A stretch of 64,000 nt of DNA from Amphibalanus amphitrite (GCF_019059575.1 NW_024881713.1:558001-622000); one strand, 5' to 3'. Positions 1 through 11,489 are shown, counted from the first letter of the stretch. Notes: a model not told the origin generated them from the sequence alone. Translations and numbers: made by a program.

Positions 1-2
1 TT

Positions 3-1844
3 CTTCGATATATCAAGAACAAAACAAGTAGATTTCATATTTATGTAGCAAATCGCATTGGTTACATTCTTGAACACAGCGACGAGAACCAGTGGAAATA
101 CGTTACTTCAAAGGTGAATCCTGCTGATGAAGCCTCACGAAGCACAACGGTGGAAAAGTTTTTGAATGAGTCGATGTGGGTTCGTGGGCCAGAGTTCCTG
201 ACGCTTCCTGAAGATAAGTGGCCAGAGCAGCCATTCAAAGAACTTGAAACAGTGATGGATGGTGACCCTGAAGTAAAAATGCCAAAACTGGTGTCAGCGA
301 CGTCCACCGAAACACAGCCAACTGACAAGCTACTGCAACATTATTCCAACTGGTACCGCCTTAAAAGAGCTGTAGCTTACTATATGCGGTTGAAACAAGT
401 CTTGCGTGATCGTATCAAGAAAGAAGAGAAGCCAGAGAGCAGAAACGTCACCAATGGAGGCATAGCGAGTGACTTGTCTGTCGAAGAACTTCAAAGTGCT
501 GAAATGTGCATTGTCAAGTACGTTCAAGCAGGATCCTTTTCAGAAGAGTTGGCCGTTCTTCATTCTCCAGAGCACAAGCAAATAACCAAGAAGAGTAACA
601 TCTACCGGCTAGATCCAGTCTGTGAGAGCGGTGTGCTACGGGTCGGTGGTCGACTCAGTCATGCTTACGCCTCAGAAGCATCACACCCAGCGATTCTGCC
701 AGCAAGGTCTCATGTGACTGATTTGATTATCTCAGACACACATCGCAAGATCGGCCACAGTGGACGTCTCCATGTCTTGTCAGTGATTAGGGAACGGTTC
801 TGGATTATTCGCGGAATGGCTGCGGTGCGCCGCGTGCTGTCACGTTGCGTATTCTGTCGCAGACTACACGGCCGTCCTTTAACACAGAAAATGGCTGATC
901 TCCCGCAAGACCGCGTCACTCCGGACTTGACGCCATTCCCGGTCACTGGAGTCGACTTATTTGGACCTTTTTATGTCAAAAGAGGTAGAGCCACAGTGAA
1001 ACGGTTTGGTGTCATATTTGTGTGCCAAAAAATCCGCGCTGTACATCTGGAAGTTGTACACTCCTTGACGACTCATTCCTTCATAAACGCGTTGCGTCGT
1101 TTCATGGCCAGACGAGGGGCAGTAAGGATAATCAGATGTGACAACGGCACAAATTTCGTGGGAGCCCGCCGGGAGCTGAAGGAAGAGATCCGCAACTGGA
1201 ATCAGCAGCAAATAGAAGACGAACTTCTGCAGAAAGAGGTAAAATGGATTTTTAACGCACCGGGCGCCTCGCACCACGGAGGAACATGGGAACGCCTGAT
1301 TCGCGAAACGAGGAAAATATTGAACTTTCTGCTGCAGCAAAAGACTTTAGAGGATGAGTGCTTATCCACCTTCATGTGTGAGGTAGAGGCGATTTTGAAC
1401 GGACGCCCGCTCACACCTGTCTCAGATGACCCAAGGGACTTGGAAGCGCTCACACCTAACCATCTGCTCATCTACCGTTCGGCACAGCCATTGCCACCCG
1501 GTATCTTCTCAGAAGCCGACTCGTTTTCAAGAAAGCGATGGAAACTCGTTCAGTACCTTGCGACGGAATTCTGGCGCCGTTGGAAGAAGGAATACGTCAG
1601 TTCACTTCAAGTACGACAAAAGTGGATCCAGCCTCAGAGAAATTTGCGTGAAAATGACATGGTTCTCCTGGTAGACGCAGACTCGTCTCGCAACGAATGG
1701 AAAATGGGAAGAGTGATCAACGTGTACCCTGACGCAAAGGGCAATGTTCGTATCGCAGAAGTGAGGACGAGCACCTCCATTCTTAGAAGGCCGATCAGCA
1801 AGCTTGTGCTCCTCTTACCAGAAGACGGCGCGAGCACGTGCTGA
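3..1844 (+). CDS. BEL/Pao retrotransposon polyprotein, C-terminal part (RNase H end and integrase)
   Basis: The frame is open from the first bases of the window to a TGA at 1842-1844, so this is the 3' part of a longer pol gene whose gag, protease and reverse transcriptase lie outside. Seen: near the start, the RNase H-to-integrase junction typical of BEL/Pao (TSRFHIYVANR, then NPADEASR around 114-140). Next comes an H2C2 zinc-binding domain (H and H around 749-770, CVFC around 847-860). The integrase core has catalytic D in GVDLFGPF (954), D in CDNGTNF (1140) and E in GTWERLIRE (1290). A C-terminal DUF5641-like domain follows. Known: the integrase inserts the reverse-transcribed cDNA into host chromosomes. 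There is no stop or frameshift in this part, so the copy may be fairly young. No ATG is needed here because translation begins upstream of the window. Confidence 0.93.
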   Translation, partial: LRYIKNKTSRFHIYVANRIGYILEHSDENQWKYVTSKVNPADEASRSTTVEKFLNESMWVRGPEFLTLPEDKWPEQPFKELETVMDGDPEVKMPKLVSATSTETQPTDKLLQHYSNWYRLKRAVAYYMRLKQVLRDRIKKEEKPESRNVTNGGIASDLSVEELQSAEMCIVKYVQAGSFSEELAVLHSPEHKQITKKSNIYRLDPVCESGVLRVGGRLSHAYASEASHPAILPARSHVTDLIISDTHRKIGHSGRLHVLSVIRERFWIIRGMAAVRRVLSRCVFCRRLHGRPLTQKMADLPQDRVTPDLTPFPVTGVDLFGPFYVKRGRATVKRFGVIFVCQKIRAVHLEVVHSLTTHSFINALRRFMARRGAVRIIRCDNGTNFVGARRELKEEIRNWNQQQIEDELLQKEVKWIFNAPGASHHGGTWERLIRETRKILNFLLQQKTLEDECLSTFMCEVEAILNGRPLTPVSDDPRDLEALTPNHLLIYRSAQPLPPGIFSEADSFSRKRWKLVQYLATEFWRRWKKEYVSSLQVRQKWIQPQRNLRENDMVLLVDADSSRNEWKMGRVINVYPDAKGNVRIAEVRTSTSILRRPISKLVLLLPEDGASTC

Positions 1845-1846
1845 AA

Positions 1847-1860
1847 CGGGGGAGGGGGTA
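1847..1860 (+). other. Polypurine tract of the BEL/Pao element
   Basis: A purine-rich run, GGGGGAGGGGGTAAAGAGG, follows the pol stop codon directly and ends just before the inferred 3' LTR. In LTR elements such a tract primes plus-strand DNA synthesis. The exact 3' edge is inferred from the TG start of the LTR. Confidence 0.6.
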
Positions 1861-1869
1861 AAGAGGCGG

Positions 1870-2159
1870 TGCTGCATTAGTTTCAGCACGGAATCAGGTT
1901 GCTAACTTTCTCGTGCTCCGTCTGTTAAATAATTTGAAAGGAAAAATGTTATTTCAAAAGATGTAGTTTCCGGCTATGTGTTCTAGTTTTGATATTGTTT
2001 TTAGACGGGCACAATTCAAGTAAATTCAAGCAAGATTGTCTTATGTTATATACTTTAATTCATGCTTGTTTTGTATGAGTTAAACTTTCACAAGACAATA
2101 AATTCGGTGCTCTGTAAAATGAAATTTTGAAACCTACGTCGAACACTCCGAACTCTACA
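1870..2159 (+). repeat. 3' LTR of the BEL/Pao element
   Basis: This 290-bp stretch begins TGCTGCATTAG after the purine tract and ends CTCTACA, giving the usual TG...CA limits. It carries an AATAAA signal at 2097-2102 near its end. The right limit is supported independently, because the next base starts the terminal repeat of a MITE whose other copy is at 50085. The matching 5' LTR is outside the window, so the limits cannot be confirmed by comparison. Confidence 0.6.
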
Positions 2160-2647
2160 GGGACACTCCCACCTTAACATTAGTTTTGAGTTGAGATAGC
2201 CAAATTGGTGGACATGGCCTGCAAATACCGGTTTGGGCACTCACAACATCGAAAAATGCTTTAATTCGAAGATATGGAATTTCAAACTTGCAGTTTTCGG
2301 ATTCTAAGGGGCTAATGCATTGGAATGCCCCCTTAGAATTTGTGACGTCAGCGGAGATCTAACGATTTTTAAATCTTAGACTAAAACCATCGTTAACACG
2401 TGGTGGTATACGCTGCTTTGCGCGCAACGTCTGCCGCACTTTAAGGCTGCCAAATTATTGCTTCCAAATAAAGTCGCTAGTAACAGGGGAGATCCCAAAA
2501 AGTAAACAAAAGTAAAAGCCTAATATCTTGAAAACCAGTGAATATTTTTCGGTGAAATTTGGTAGATATTCGTTTTCGCTCTTTCTGAACCAAGCGACAT
2601 CACTTTCATGCCAATTCATTAACTTTTTTGAAGGTGGGAGGGTCCCT
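2160..2647. mobile_element. TTAA-type MITE (piggyBac-like), copy 1, left end interrupted
   Basis: Same family as 50085-50560, with very similar sequence throughout. Its right end is GGTGGGAGGGTCCCT followed by TTAA (2648-2651). Its left end starts at GGGACACTCCC, one base short of the full terminal repeat, and abuts the BEL LTR instead of TTAA. It codes for nothing. Known: TTAA duplications are made by piggyBac, Kolobok and Sola3 transposases. Which one moves this family is not visible. Confidence 0.8.
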
Positions 2648-2651
2648 TTAA

Positions 2652-3120
2652 TCAAAATGATCAACTAAAGTGGGCTTTTCCTGTATGAGACATGAGACTA
2701 CATAAGTATTTGTAAGATATTCCCGCGGCTAGGGCAGACCAAGAGCCCCCGGACCACCGATGCGTGTACGAGTTGGCACGGTCACCAGTTCGATATGTGA
2801 CTGCGCACGCCAACTGAACCGATACCATGCACCTGATGTGACCGTGCACACAAAGACTCAGTGTATTCCCTCACTTGGCTAGCTAGACGGTTGCTCTTCC
2901 CATTATGATCGGAGGTTTCTGGCTCGACTGACGTGTGGCTGTGTGGTTATGAGGCTCGCTGCCGAGGATGAGCGAGTTGGTGGGCGGGCACCCCGTTACT
3001 GGACGACAGGGCTGACCCAGCCCCCGGGCAGATGGGCTGCGAGGAGCGGGATGATGACAGGGTGACCTGATTGCGGTCATCACCGGGCCACGCGTCACGC
3101 GGCTGGGAGGTGAGCTTACT
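2652..3120. other. Unassigned stretch
   Basis: I see no recognisable gene or repeat. The short open frames on the minus strand (2661-3165) overlap in several frames and match nothing known to me. Confidence 0.4.
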
Positions 3121-3124
3121 GATA

Positions 3125-3725
3125 ACCGTACACGGAGAAAAATAATTACTCCCCCCGGGAATCACGATCCCCTATTTGGGAATCAACTGACACCCATGGT
3201 GTAATCCGATTCTGAAAAACAGTGTCCATACACCGTTTTTTAGTGTAAATTGATCTCGGTCAGAATCACATACTCAAGGGTCATTTGACTCCCAAAATTT
3301 TGACTCCCATTTTAGGTGTCGTGTCAAAAGATCCTGCACGGTGTCAGTGTAAAATAACACATCTAAGCGTTTTTTGACGCTATCATGAGGAGTTTTTATA
3401 TCCTATTGGTGTCATTTTACACAGTTGAGCGTTTTCGCAATCCGTGACTCCCTTATTAGGTGTAATTTGATCCTCAGTGGTGTCATAATATTCCGTTCAA
3501 ATGACTTATTGAGTGTAATTTGACCCTCGGTAGTGTCATAATATTCCGGTGTCATTTGAGCCCCATTGGGTTCAAATGACACAGGAATATTATGGCACCA
3601 CTGAGGGTCAAATTACACCTAATAAGCGAGTCACGGATTACGAAAACGCTCAACTGAGTGAAATGACACCCATAGGGTTCAAAAACTCCACATGATAGTA
3701 TCAAAAAACACTAAAGTATTACAGA
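3125..3725. mobile_element. Fold-back element, family with TACACNGARAAAAATAAT end
   Basis: The unit starts TACACGGAGAAAAATAATT. It contains a long imperfect inverted repeat: roughly 3365-3494 pairs with 3590-3720 at about 90% by eye, and a shorter inner repeat lies between. Phrases such as GGTGTAATTTGA and GTGTCATAATATTCC recur in both orientations. It is non-coding. The element at 5440-6476 shares the terminal phrase in reverse. I see no clear target duplication. Confidence 0.65.
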
Positions 3726-3814
3726 AATTGTTTTGACGTCACTGGTGGTATACCAACATCTCTTGACTCTGCAGTGTTGGTTCCTATATGAACCAACACT
3801 GCAGAGTCAAGAGA

Positions 3815-3960
3815 TTTTCGGTGAATCAGACTCCGAATCCAGCTCCGGCTTCCAATATCGACTCCGACTCCGACTACGGCCAGAACTGTCGTTTCCAACC
3901 GACTCCGACTACGGCCAGAACTGTCGACTCCAACGGACTCCGACTCTGATTCCGTAACCC
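3815..3960. repeat. ACTCCG-rich simple repeat, left member of a duplicated pair
   Basis: A block of GACTCC/GACTCT triplets starts with a CGGTGAATCAGACTCC phrase. A second block at 4645-4750 starts with a closely similar phrase. Each is followed by a related segment (CAGTGATTTGAATCAATGCC at 3978; CAGTGGTTTGAGTCAATGCC at 4789), so the whole segment was duplicated around the minisatellite. Confidence 0.6.
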
Positions 3961-4084
3961 TGCCCCTGGTGTAGGTTCAGTGATTTGAATCAATGCCCCG
4001 AGTGACGTCATGTGTGAGCTAGCCATGGCTGGTCCGCTACGAAGATGAAATAGGCAATAGCCCAATCAGTAGGCTGCACTGTCA

Positions 4085-4600
4085 ATTTGCGGACGAAGAT
4101 TTGCGGAACAAATGCGAGACGAAGAAATGCGGGGACGAAGAAATGTGCGGACGAAGAAATGCGAGACGAAAAAATACGGAGACGAAGAAATGCGAGACGA
4201 AGAAATGCGAGACGAAGAAATGCGAGACGAAGAAATGCGAGACGAAGACATGCAAGACGAAGACATGCAAGACGAAGACATGCGAGGCGAAGAAATGCGA
4301 AACGAAGAAATGCGAGACGAAGAAATGCGAGACGAAGAAATGCGAGACGAAGAAATGCGAGACGAAGAAATGCGAGACGAAGAAATGCGAGACGAAGAAG
4401 TGCGAGACGAAGAAATGCGAGACAAAGAAATGCGCGGACGAAGAAATGCGAGACGAAGAAATGCAAGACGAAGAAAGGCGGAGACGAAGAAATGCGAGAC
4501 GAAGAAATGCAGGACGAAGAAAGGCGGAGACGAAGAAATGCGCGGACGAAGAAATGCGCGGACGAAGTTTTGCGGACGAAGAATTGCGCGACGAAGAAAT
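4085..4600. repeat. 15-bp minisatellite, unit GACGAAGAAATGCGA
   Basis: About 35 tandem copies of a 15-bp unit, with single-base variants such as GACATGCAA and AAGGCGGA near the edges and near-perfect copies between 4195 and 4400. Because 15 is a multiple of three and the unit has no stop in any frame, all six frames stay open. The long arginine-, glutamate- or serine-rich open frames here are therefore a by-product. It lies between the two ACTCCG blocks. Confidence 0.95.
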
Positions 4601-4644
4601 GCCATGCAAAGATTTGTCCGGATACGCTGCGGTATCAATTTATT

Positions 4645-4880
4645 TTCGGTGACCCAGACTCCGACTCCAGCTCCGGCTTCCAAAGTCGACTCCGACTCTG
4701 ACTCCGGCCACAACTGTCAACTCCACCCGACTCTGACTCTGACTCTGTAACGCTGGTGCGAACGGTGCGAACCACAGCTCAGGTCCAGTGGTTTGAGTCA
4801 ATGCCCGGCCAATCAGCAAGCTGCATTGTCGTGTGACGTCATTTGTGTTCTAGCCATGCCGGTCCGCCACGAAGATGAAA
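4645..4880. repeat. Right member of the duplicated ACTCCG/CCAATCAG segment
   Basis: Repeats the order seen at 3815-4080: CGGTGACCCAGACTCC triplets, then a CAATCAGCAAGCTGCA phrase, TGACGTCA, TCTAGCCATG and a CCACGAAGATGAAATAG phrase. It supports duplication of a unit of roughly 250 bp with the minisatellite expanding from the GACGAAG part. Confidence 0.6.
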
Positions 4881-4884
4881 TAGC

Positions 4885-5435
4885 TCGACCTTGCAGGAAA
4901 ACCGTTAGGAAAGCCGTTGACTTCAGTTGCCGGAAGTGTGCCCACGTGGGTGCGTGTGGTGTGAGCGGGGAGAGGAACTTATTTGAATTAACGCGCTTGT
5001 AATGTCGCCAAACGTTGTTTAAAGTGTAGATTTACTTCAAGTGATAGTGCTTTAACGATAAACTGATTTTATTTGTAGTTGCTCAACATGCGTATTTAAA
5101 TAACGAGGCGCTGCACTCGGCGAAATTTTGAAGTAGGACAAGATAGCAACGCACCATGGAGACGGAGGTAAGTTTTTATGTCATTAAGCTGCAGAATAAC
5201 TCTACCTAAGTAGCAATAATCACCGGTTGATGGAACATTGTTGAAATGTGAGTAATTCCTTACGGTGAATGAAGTCACGGACCCATGAGCCTTACGATAA
5301 GTTTTCATTAGATTTTGCCATACATTTCGTGGCCAAATGTTTTGGAATTTATTGTTGCATATAAAATAAAGAATGACATGCATGTATTGTTAATTTGCGT
5401 CACGTGGTTAACAACTGCAATTATGACTCTGTTGG
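4885..5435. other. Unassigned stretch
   Basis: No gene, RNA or repeat recognised. The open frame at 5096-5383 (minus) has no family match that I know. Confidence 0.4.
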
Positions 5436-5439
5436 ACAG

Positions 5440-6476
5440 TGTATTTTGATCCCATAAGGTGTATGATTCCGAGAATCATTTGACAATATCTGGTATAAAG
5501 ACTGATTGAAAAGAAGACGTCATCGTCAATAGATAAAATTGTAGCTGCAAGGGTGAAGACACATGTAAGCTACATTTAATGTCTCGTTGCAGTCTGGCTA
5601 ATCGTTCCTATAAGCTTCAGAAGCAGAACATACCCATGGGTATGTTGGTTAGTTGTACCATACTATTGGTCTCAAGATAAGGGCCCATGGGTGACCTGTT
5701 TTTCTGAGCTGATGTATGACGCTAACAGGAACACGCTCTGAGCCGGTATAGAAAAACCATCCCAAGAGTCATTTGACACCGTTGAGGTGACACCTGCAGG
5801 AGTCAGATTACACCCGGAATCAGACACTTCCTAGAGTATTATGACTCTGATTTGGGGTGTATTTTATACCACATGTCGTCAAATGATTCCCGGAATCATA
5901 CACCGTGTGGGATCAAAATACACCCTCAAGATCCGATTACTCCCTGAAGTGACACCTAAAAGGGGTGTTTTTTGAAGCGTACCAAAAACGCGCAGTTTCC
6001 AGGAGTCAGATTACACCCGGAATCAGACACTTCAGACACTTCCTAGAGTATTATGACTCTGATTTGGGGTGTATTTTATACCACATGTCGTCAAATGATT
6101 CCCGGAATCATACACCGTGTGGGATCAAAATACACCCTCAAGATCCGATTACTCCCTGAAGTGACACCTAAAAGGGGTGTTTTTTGAAGCGTACCAAAAA
6201 CGCGCAGTTTCCAGGAGTCAGATTACACCCGGAATCAGACACTTCAGACACTTCCTAGAGTATTATGACTCTGATTTGGGGTGTATTTTTATTCCATAAG
6301 GCGTATGATTCCGGGAATCATTTGACGACGTACGGTGTAAAAATACACCCTCAACCAGTGTCATAATACCCTAGAAAGTGTCTGATTCCGGGTGTAATCG
6401 GACTCCAGAAAACTGCGCGTTTTTGGTACGCTTCAAAAAACACCCCTTTTAGGTGTCATTATTTTTTTCAGTGTAC
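5440..6476. mobile_element. Fold-back element with internal tandem duplication
   Basis: A module beginning AGGAGTCAGATTACACCC recurs at 5798, 6001 and 6213 (spacings 203 and 212 bp; the first copy lacks a short CAGACACTTC duplication). The third copy is cut short, and from about 6295 to 6475 the module returns in inverted orientation. The element ends ATTATTTTTTTCAGTGTA, the reverse of the left end of the 3125 element. It is non-coding; short frames crossing it are incidental. Confidence 0.7.
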
Positions 6477-6479
6477 TCA

Positions 6480-7345
6480 GCAGCTGCAGCAGGCTAGGTT
6501 TTGTGGGAAGGAATCCGATGTTTTACCATGATTGAGATGTAAGTGCAGCAGCCGCATGTAGTTTCCTTACGCCACATATGTAATCACCCAACCGACCTGT
6601 GGTGGTGCGCACGGAGACGTTTCATCGGACACGATATCGACGTCCTGTTTTCACGACTGTCGGCTGTCCGCCGCAGACTGTCGAAATACTGCACCGCAAG
6701 CCTCCGTGTCGTGCGGCACAGCATGTCGGCTGTCATCCGCGGCCTCCATCATTCCTGGGTAAGGCGGTGCCAAAGCCATCCGTCCCCGTCTGATGCCACG
6801 TGGCACGTGCAGCCCGTGCAGACGTGCAGTACACGTGCAGACCATGACGCCGCTAGGGCCATACAATCAGCAGCAGCTTGTGTCCTGGACAGGCGAGTCC
6901 AATCCCTTCACGGCATTTTTCTGCAGCTCCAATGCACCTGAAATGAGTGGACGCCGTCTGAGGCATACCGGGCATACCGTGTTGCATGGCGATCAAGAAG
7001 CGCGACCGGGTCGAATCGAGCCGTTAGCTGGCGAAGATCTCAGCGCGAGCCGCATAAACTGCCGTTCTGGAGAGAAATCGCCAGCGCTGGCTCCGACGCT
7101 ATGGCTGCTGCGCTTTGCGGGGCTCTTCAAGACTGAACGAGGCCATTCGACGTCCGCCGAAGCCCGCCAGATGACTCAATAAAACACCCCCGAGAAAACG
7201 ACGTTCCGCCACGGCACTGTCGATCTCGGAAAACCTCAGGAATGTCTAAGTCTACTTGTCGAGCCGCTCGAATTTGTTTATGGATTAGCTCGCAGATTTG
7301 CAGAACCGTCGGCGATACAGCCCTCTGCCCGGCCAGCGGAACGCA
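6480..7345. other. Unassigned stretch
   Basis: Mixed-composition DNA with several overlapping open frames of 64-132 codons on both strands (for example 6543-6941 and 6793-7182). None shows a domain I recognise and none is clearly favoured. Confidence 0.4.
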
Positions 7346-7349
7346 ATGA

Positions 7350-7905
7350 CACAGTGTTTGGGTCCGGTGCCAGTTTTCCCGGCGCAGTGCCAAACCTCAG
7401 CCAAGTTAGAGCCGTCTCGTCCAAGTTCCGACTCCCGGTGGAGCTCCGAGCCGTCCCGAGACGGCCGGCTCCCCTCCAACGCAGCTCGGTAAGGGAACGC
7501 CGCCGGATAATAGAGCCAGAGTTTACCCAAGTTTGGAGAGCAGAAGGAGGGGAGTTTGTTTTCGCACGCACAGCGCGTCAAAACACGGTAACGGCGCGGC
7601 TGTAACCCTCTCCCCGACTCTCTGTATACCCGAGTTGCCGCCGTCTCCGAGCGGCCGGCGAGGTATCGCCCGACACCTCCCTACGAGGTGAGCGAGCTCT
7701 GCAGCACGTGGAGTGTCTCCGGCGCCGGAGCCCTGCCGGCCCACGGACCGGCCGAGCCGCGCTGAAATCATTTGGCGCCGCACGTCGTGTTCGACGCGCT
7801 GAACACGGTTCGGCGCCGCGGCCGTCGGATTCGACGCGGCGCGTGAGTGACGGGCGCGGCGAGCCGACGCGGGCTGGGACGGTGGTGGTGGGGGCCACAG
7901 GTGTG
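7350..7905. other. CpG-dense block, possible host promoter or first exon
   Basis: CpG is plainly frequent here (runs such as CGCGGCGCGTGAGTGACGG and GGCGCCGCGGCCGTCGG) compared with its flanks. Splice-donor-like GTGAGC (7687) and GTGAGT (about 7842) occur inside. Overlapping open frames exist on both strands but none is recognisable. A promoter or 5' exon of an unseen gene is possible. An old GC-rich repeat is the alternative. Confidence 0.3.
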
Positions 7906-7909
7906 TTAC

Positions 7910-10900
7910 TGGCTACTGCAGCCAGCTGCCGCTCCCAGATCCGCCCACCGTCCGTGTCGCCCCAGAGATACGGCGCAGACCGTGCAGAGGAGCTGTGCCG
8001 CAGTCAGGAGGACCTCGATCTGCGAAAGACCTAAACAAAGTCAACATCGAGGCACGCACATGCATCAAGTATTTCATACCATTTGGTGTGATGTTATGTG
8101 CCACTTAAATTATGGAATTACATGATGACCACATTTGTGTATCGGCCGGGGCGACGAAGGAACAAAGGGGAGTTCATGAGTCATGATCGAAATGACTTAT
8201 GACTGCAGAGTGTGGAGCCACTGGCCGAACTGAACAGGAGCAGATTGACCTCCATGGTTTTGTGCATGCCTAATCTCTGGTAATTACTTACCGCAAGTAA
8301 CTGCGAATAATTGCTGCGGCGTGAGTATGACGTCGTGACAGCTCCCATTGCTACTAAAGTGACGTGATCATTGTGCAGTGAACATTGGGCGCTATCCGCA
8401 TCTGATGCTGCAGTTCAGCAGAGCGCCAGAGCCTTACGCATGTAACGATGCATCGCGTGTCATGCGTGATATATGTTTTATGTGATGCTAATACAATGTA
8501 CATTCGGAGTCCATCACACGGTGATATATTATAGTGCACCGCACTGCGGCATTCTAATATCTACAGTCGTGCAAAGTTCACAATCAAAGACTTTTGCTGT
8601 CCTGTCTCTCGCGGAACATAATAATGCGTACTACACGCACATATGTAGTCTCTTTTATCCCAGATCGTTCAACCCACCCGCTGACCGAATACGAGCAGTC
8701 TGCCCCGATTCCGCCCGGCTCCCTCACGCCCTCCCCTCTTCCATCTCTCCCCTCCCCTCTGCTCCGCTCTCAACAGCTGCACATCGGGCGATGACAATGC
8801 GAGAGGGTTACCGTGGATTCGCGGCCTGTGAAGGGTGAATCCGACTGCAGTTTATCAGCCGGTGACGGTCGCCGATCTGGCACATCAGAATACCAAATCA
8901 GCGCCGGGGTGCGACCATTCCGGCGCGCCTTTTGTGCATAGAGTGTGCCGGACTCCAACCGGCAGTCGGCCGGTGATTTACGGATCGAAAACGGCGAGAA
9001 TGGTTGGCTCGTGTTTAGTCCGCAGCATCCTTGCACCAGATGGGAATTTAGCCAAATATGATGATAACTAGCAGCTTAGATCATGTGTGATAACATTTAT
9101 TAGTTTCCAAAGCTTAAACATTTTAATAACTACACTTCGGTACGTCATGTTCACACCTAACCATGATAATAGCGCCCAAACCGTATAATGGCCTGCTGGC
9201 ATGCTGGAGCGAAGCAATTGACAAAAGATGGTGAAACATAATAGGGATTTTCTCGTGGACCCCAGCAAAAAGATAGTATCGGATTCGGTTAAAGCCTATT
9301 GCGCAGGTCACACAGGACACAGTCCCGAATGCTAGTCACAGCAGAGCACCGCAGGTTCCTCTACGAACCATTGCCGGATTTTACATGTGTTCGCGGCAGA
9401 ATGCGTCAGACACCGCCCCTAGTGACGCGACTGTCACATGTGGAGCGATCCCCTCGGATGGCGCCCCGTAATTTGTCGATACGGTGAGCTTGAATTAATA
9501 GCCGCGACCCATCTCCGCCCACTACCAGTATACAATATAATTGAGACGCATGGCCGTCTAACGACTGGGTGGGTCACAACGGCCATGGTTTCGTGAGCAC
9601 TGTTTGCTCTGGACTCCGCCGGTGGACACTAGACCTGAATGTGATATGACAGCTCTCATCACGCTACATGCTGGACATGCGTTTCGCGTCACAAGCTGCA
9701 CTCTCGTCAAGAGGCATGCTGTAGAAAAAAAATCAGCATAGTTGTTATGTAAATATGGAAATAAAAATATTGAGAAAAAAATTGAGATATCGCTCTCCGA
9801 GAAACTGAAATCTGGACGTTTTGTCACCGATAACTAATGACGCACACTCTTTAAAGCTAGTTTTTTTTTTGTATGTAACTTGCGGATACCTATGCTTGCT
9901 TTTTGCGTATGCTGAAATGAATGCAAATCTCATCATTTCGTTGTCGGAGATCGGGTACCTTTCACGACCTTAAGTCTTTACCATTAAACAACGAAGCATA
10001 TGAAAAATGAGCTCATCACTCTTGATTTCGTGCGAGGCCTGCATACGTGATGATCAGTTGCAGCGCCCATTCACGTTCCTAGTTCTTTTAAGGTGCGGAA
10101 CTGACGTTAAAATATTTAAGAAAAGAGCGTTGAGGGCAGCTCCATTTGATGAATTATCTGTGTTTCCTTGACAAAATAATAAATGAATGACAATGCGAAC
10201 TGAATGCGTCGGATTATTTTACACATGCGAACGCTATAAACGTGAGCTTGCTGCTGAAATATGTATTGTATGATGTCGCGCGGGTCGGTACCTGATGTGT
10301 TCCATCACGTACAATGTCCAATGTCCACCATGTAGGACACGAACACCAAAAAATCTGAGCATCTAAAATCTGAGCACGGCGACCGTCCCATGGGTGAACT
10401 TATGGACGCCAGCAGGCCCCAAACTCGCTCAGGACGGCCACACCCGACGGCTGAGGAGATGGCGGCAGAGACGTGTAAACACGGACCAAATCCCATGGAA
10501 AATATATCACGCGGACCTCCCCAGGGCGGACAGCGCAGATATCCACCCAGGAGACAACTACAGCTGTTCCTGACCCTCTCCGTACAGACCCGACCAGCCG
10601 CCGCCCACAAAACAGTCACACTGATCCGACAGACCGGAGCACGCCTCGAGTTCATCATTCGCGCCGTCTGAGGCATCTAAATTGCGGCCGGAGCCGTGGG
10701 CGATAATCCCTGATCCGCCTGCACAGGCGGCGCGCCTGAGCTGTCCGTCATCCCCCCCCCCTCCACTGAGCAAACACTGTAAATTCGGGGAGCAGTCAAG
10801 TGCCGCCCCGGCAGGGCAGGACCTTTGCTGGCCGGTCCGCCCTCAAACAGAAGGACCGGGCTTGACTGACCTAATCCCGCTGGCCAATACACTGGATCTT

Positions 10901-11030
10901 CGCACCTTCCAAAATGACGCCGGCCGGCCCCGCTGCTGTCTGGAATGGTGTCTGTTCACTGGCTGACTGCACTGACAACCAAAACGATTCTCTATTCCCT
11001 TTGATCATGGTGTGTCATGCTCCTATAACT
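7910..11030. other. Long unassigned stretch
   Basis: I find no recognisable coding region, RNA gene or complete transposon. Open frames are short (under 125 codons), overlap on opposite strands and show no known motif. A pyrimidine-rich patch at 8695-8775 and a homopolymer C run near 10750 are simple sequence. Confidence 0.4.
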
Positions 11031-11034
11031 CTGC

Positions 11035-11215
11035 CGTTTTCCTGGCGGAATGCCCTTAAGATACTCAAATGATTCCTCAAATGATTCCTTTTAAGCATAT
11101 CAGGGGTTTTGGTCTAAAACAACACCCTGATCATTTTCTTCAAACATACCCAAACTATACCCTCATTCTTTAAATACCTCCCTTGAATTCTTCTAATATA
11201 CCCTAGTGTACAGTC
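11035..11215 (-). repeat. Copy of the 134-bp repeat found at 16965-17229, inverted
   Basis: Contains CAGGGGTTTTGGTCTAAAAC, ACACCCTGATCATTTTC and TAATATACCCTAGTGTA. These are the reverse complement of phrases at 16965-17100. It is non-coding. Confidence 0.7.
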
Positions 11216-11489
11216 TCTGCCGCTACTGTCAGATACCGTACCTGTGCCGCTCGGCGCCTCCGGCGGTGACCGGTCGGCGGGCCGGGACTGGCCGGCCGGG
11301 CGGGCGAGGAGGACGGGCAGTCGCTCCCTGGACGTGTTGCTGACCACTAATACAGCACCAAACGCGGTGCCGTCTTCGCTGAGTGCGTCTGGGCGGTGCG
11401 ACGACATAACAGGCAGCTATAAGCTTGTTTTGACGCGCGGTATGGGCAGCTATAACCAGTCGCGGCGCAAGTGCGTTTGAGCCAGGTGA

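Noticed and set aside
4008-4750. Six long overlapping open frames (arginine-, glutamate- or serine-rich)
   Set aside because: All come from a 15-bp tandem repeat without stops. No frame is favoured and there is no domain.
7578-8034. Arginine-rich frames on both strands in the CpG block
   Set aside because: Expected from GC-rich DNA, antisense to one another, with no recognised domain.
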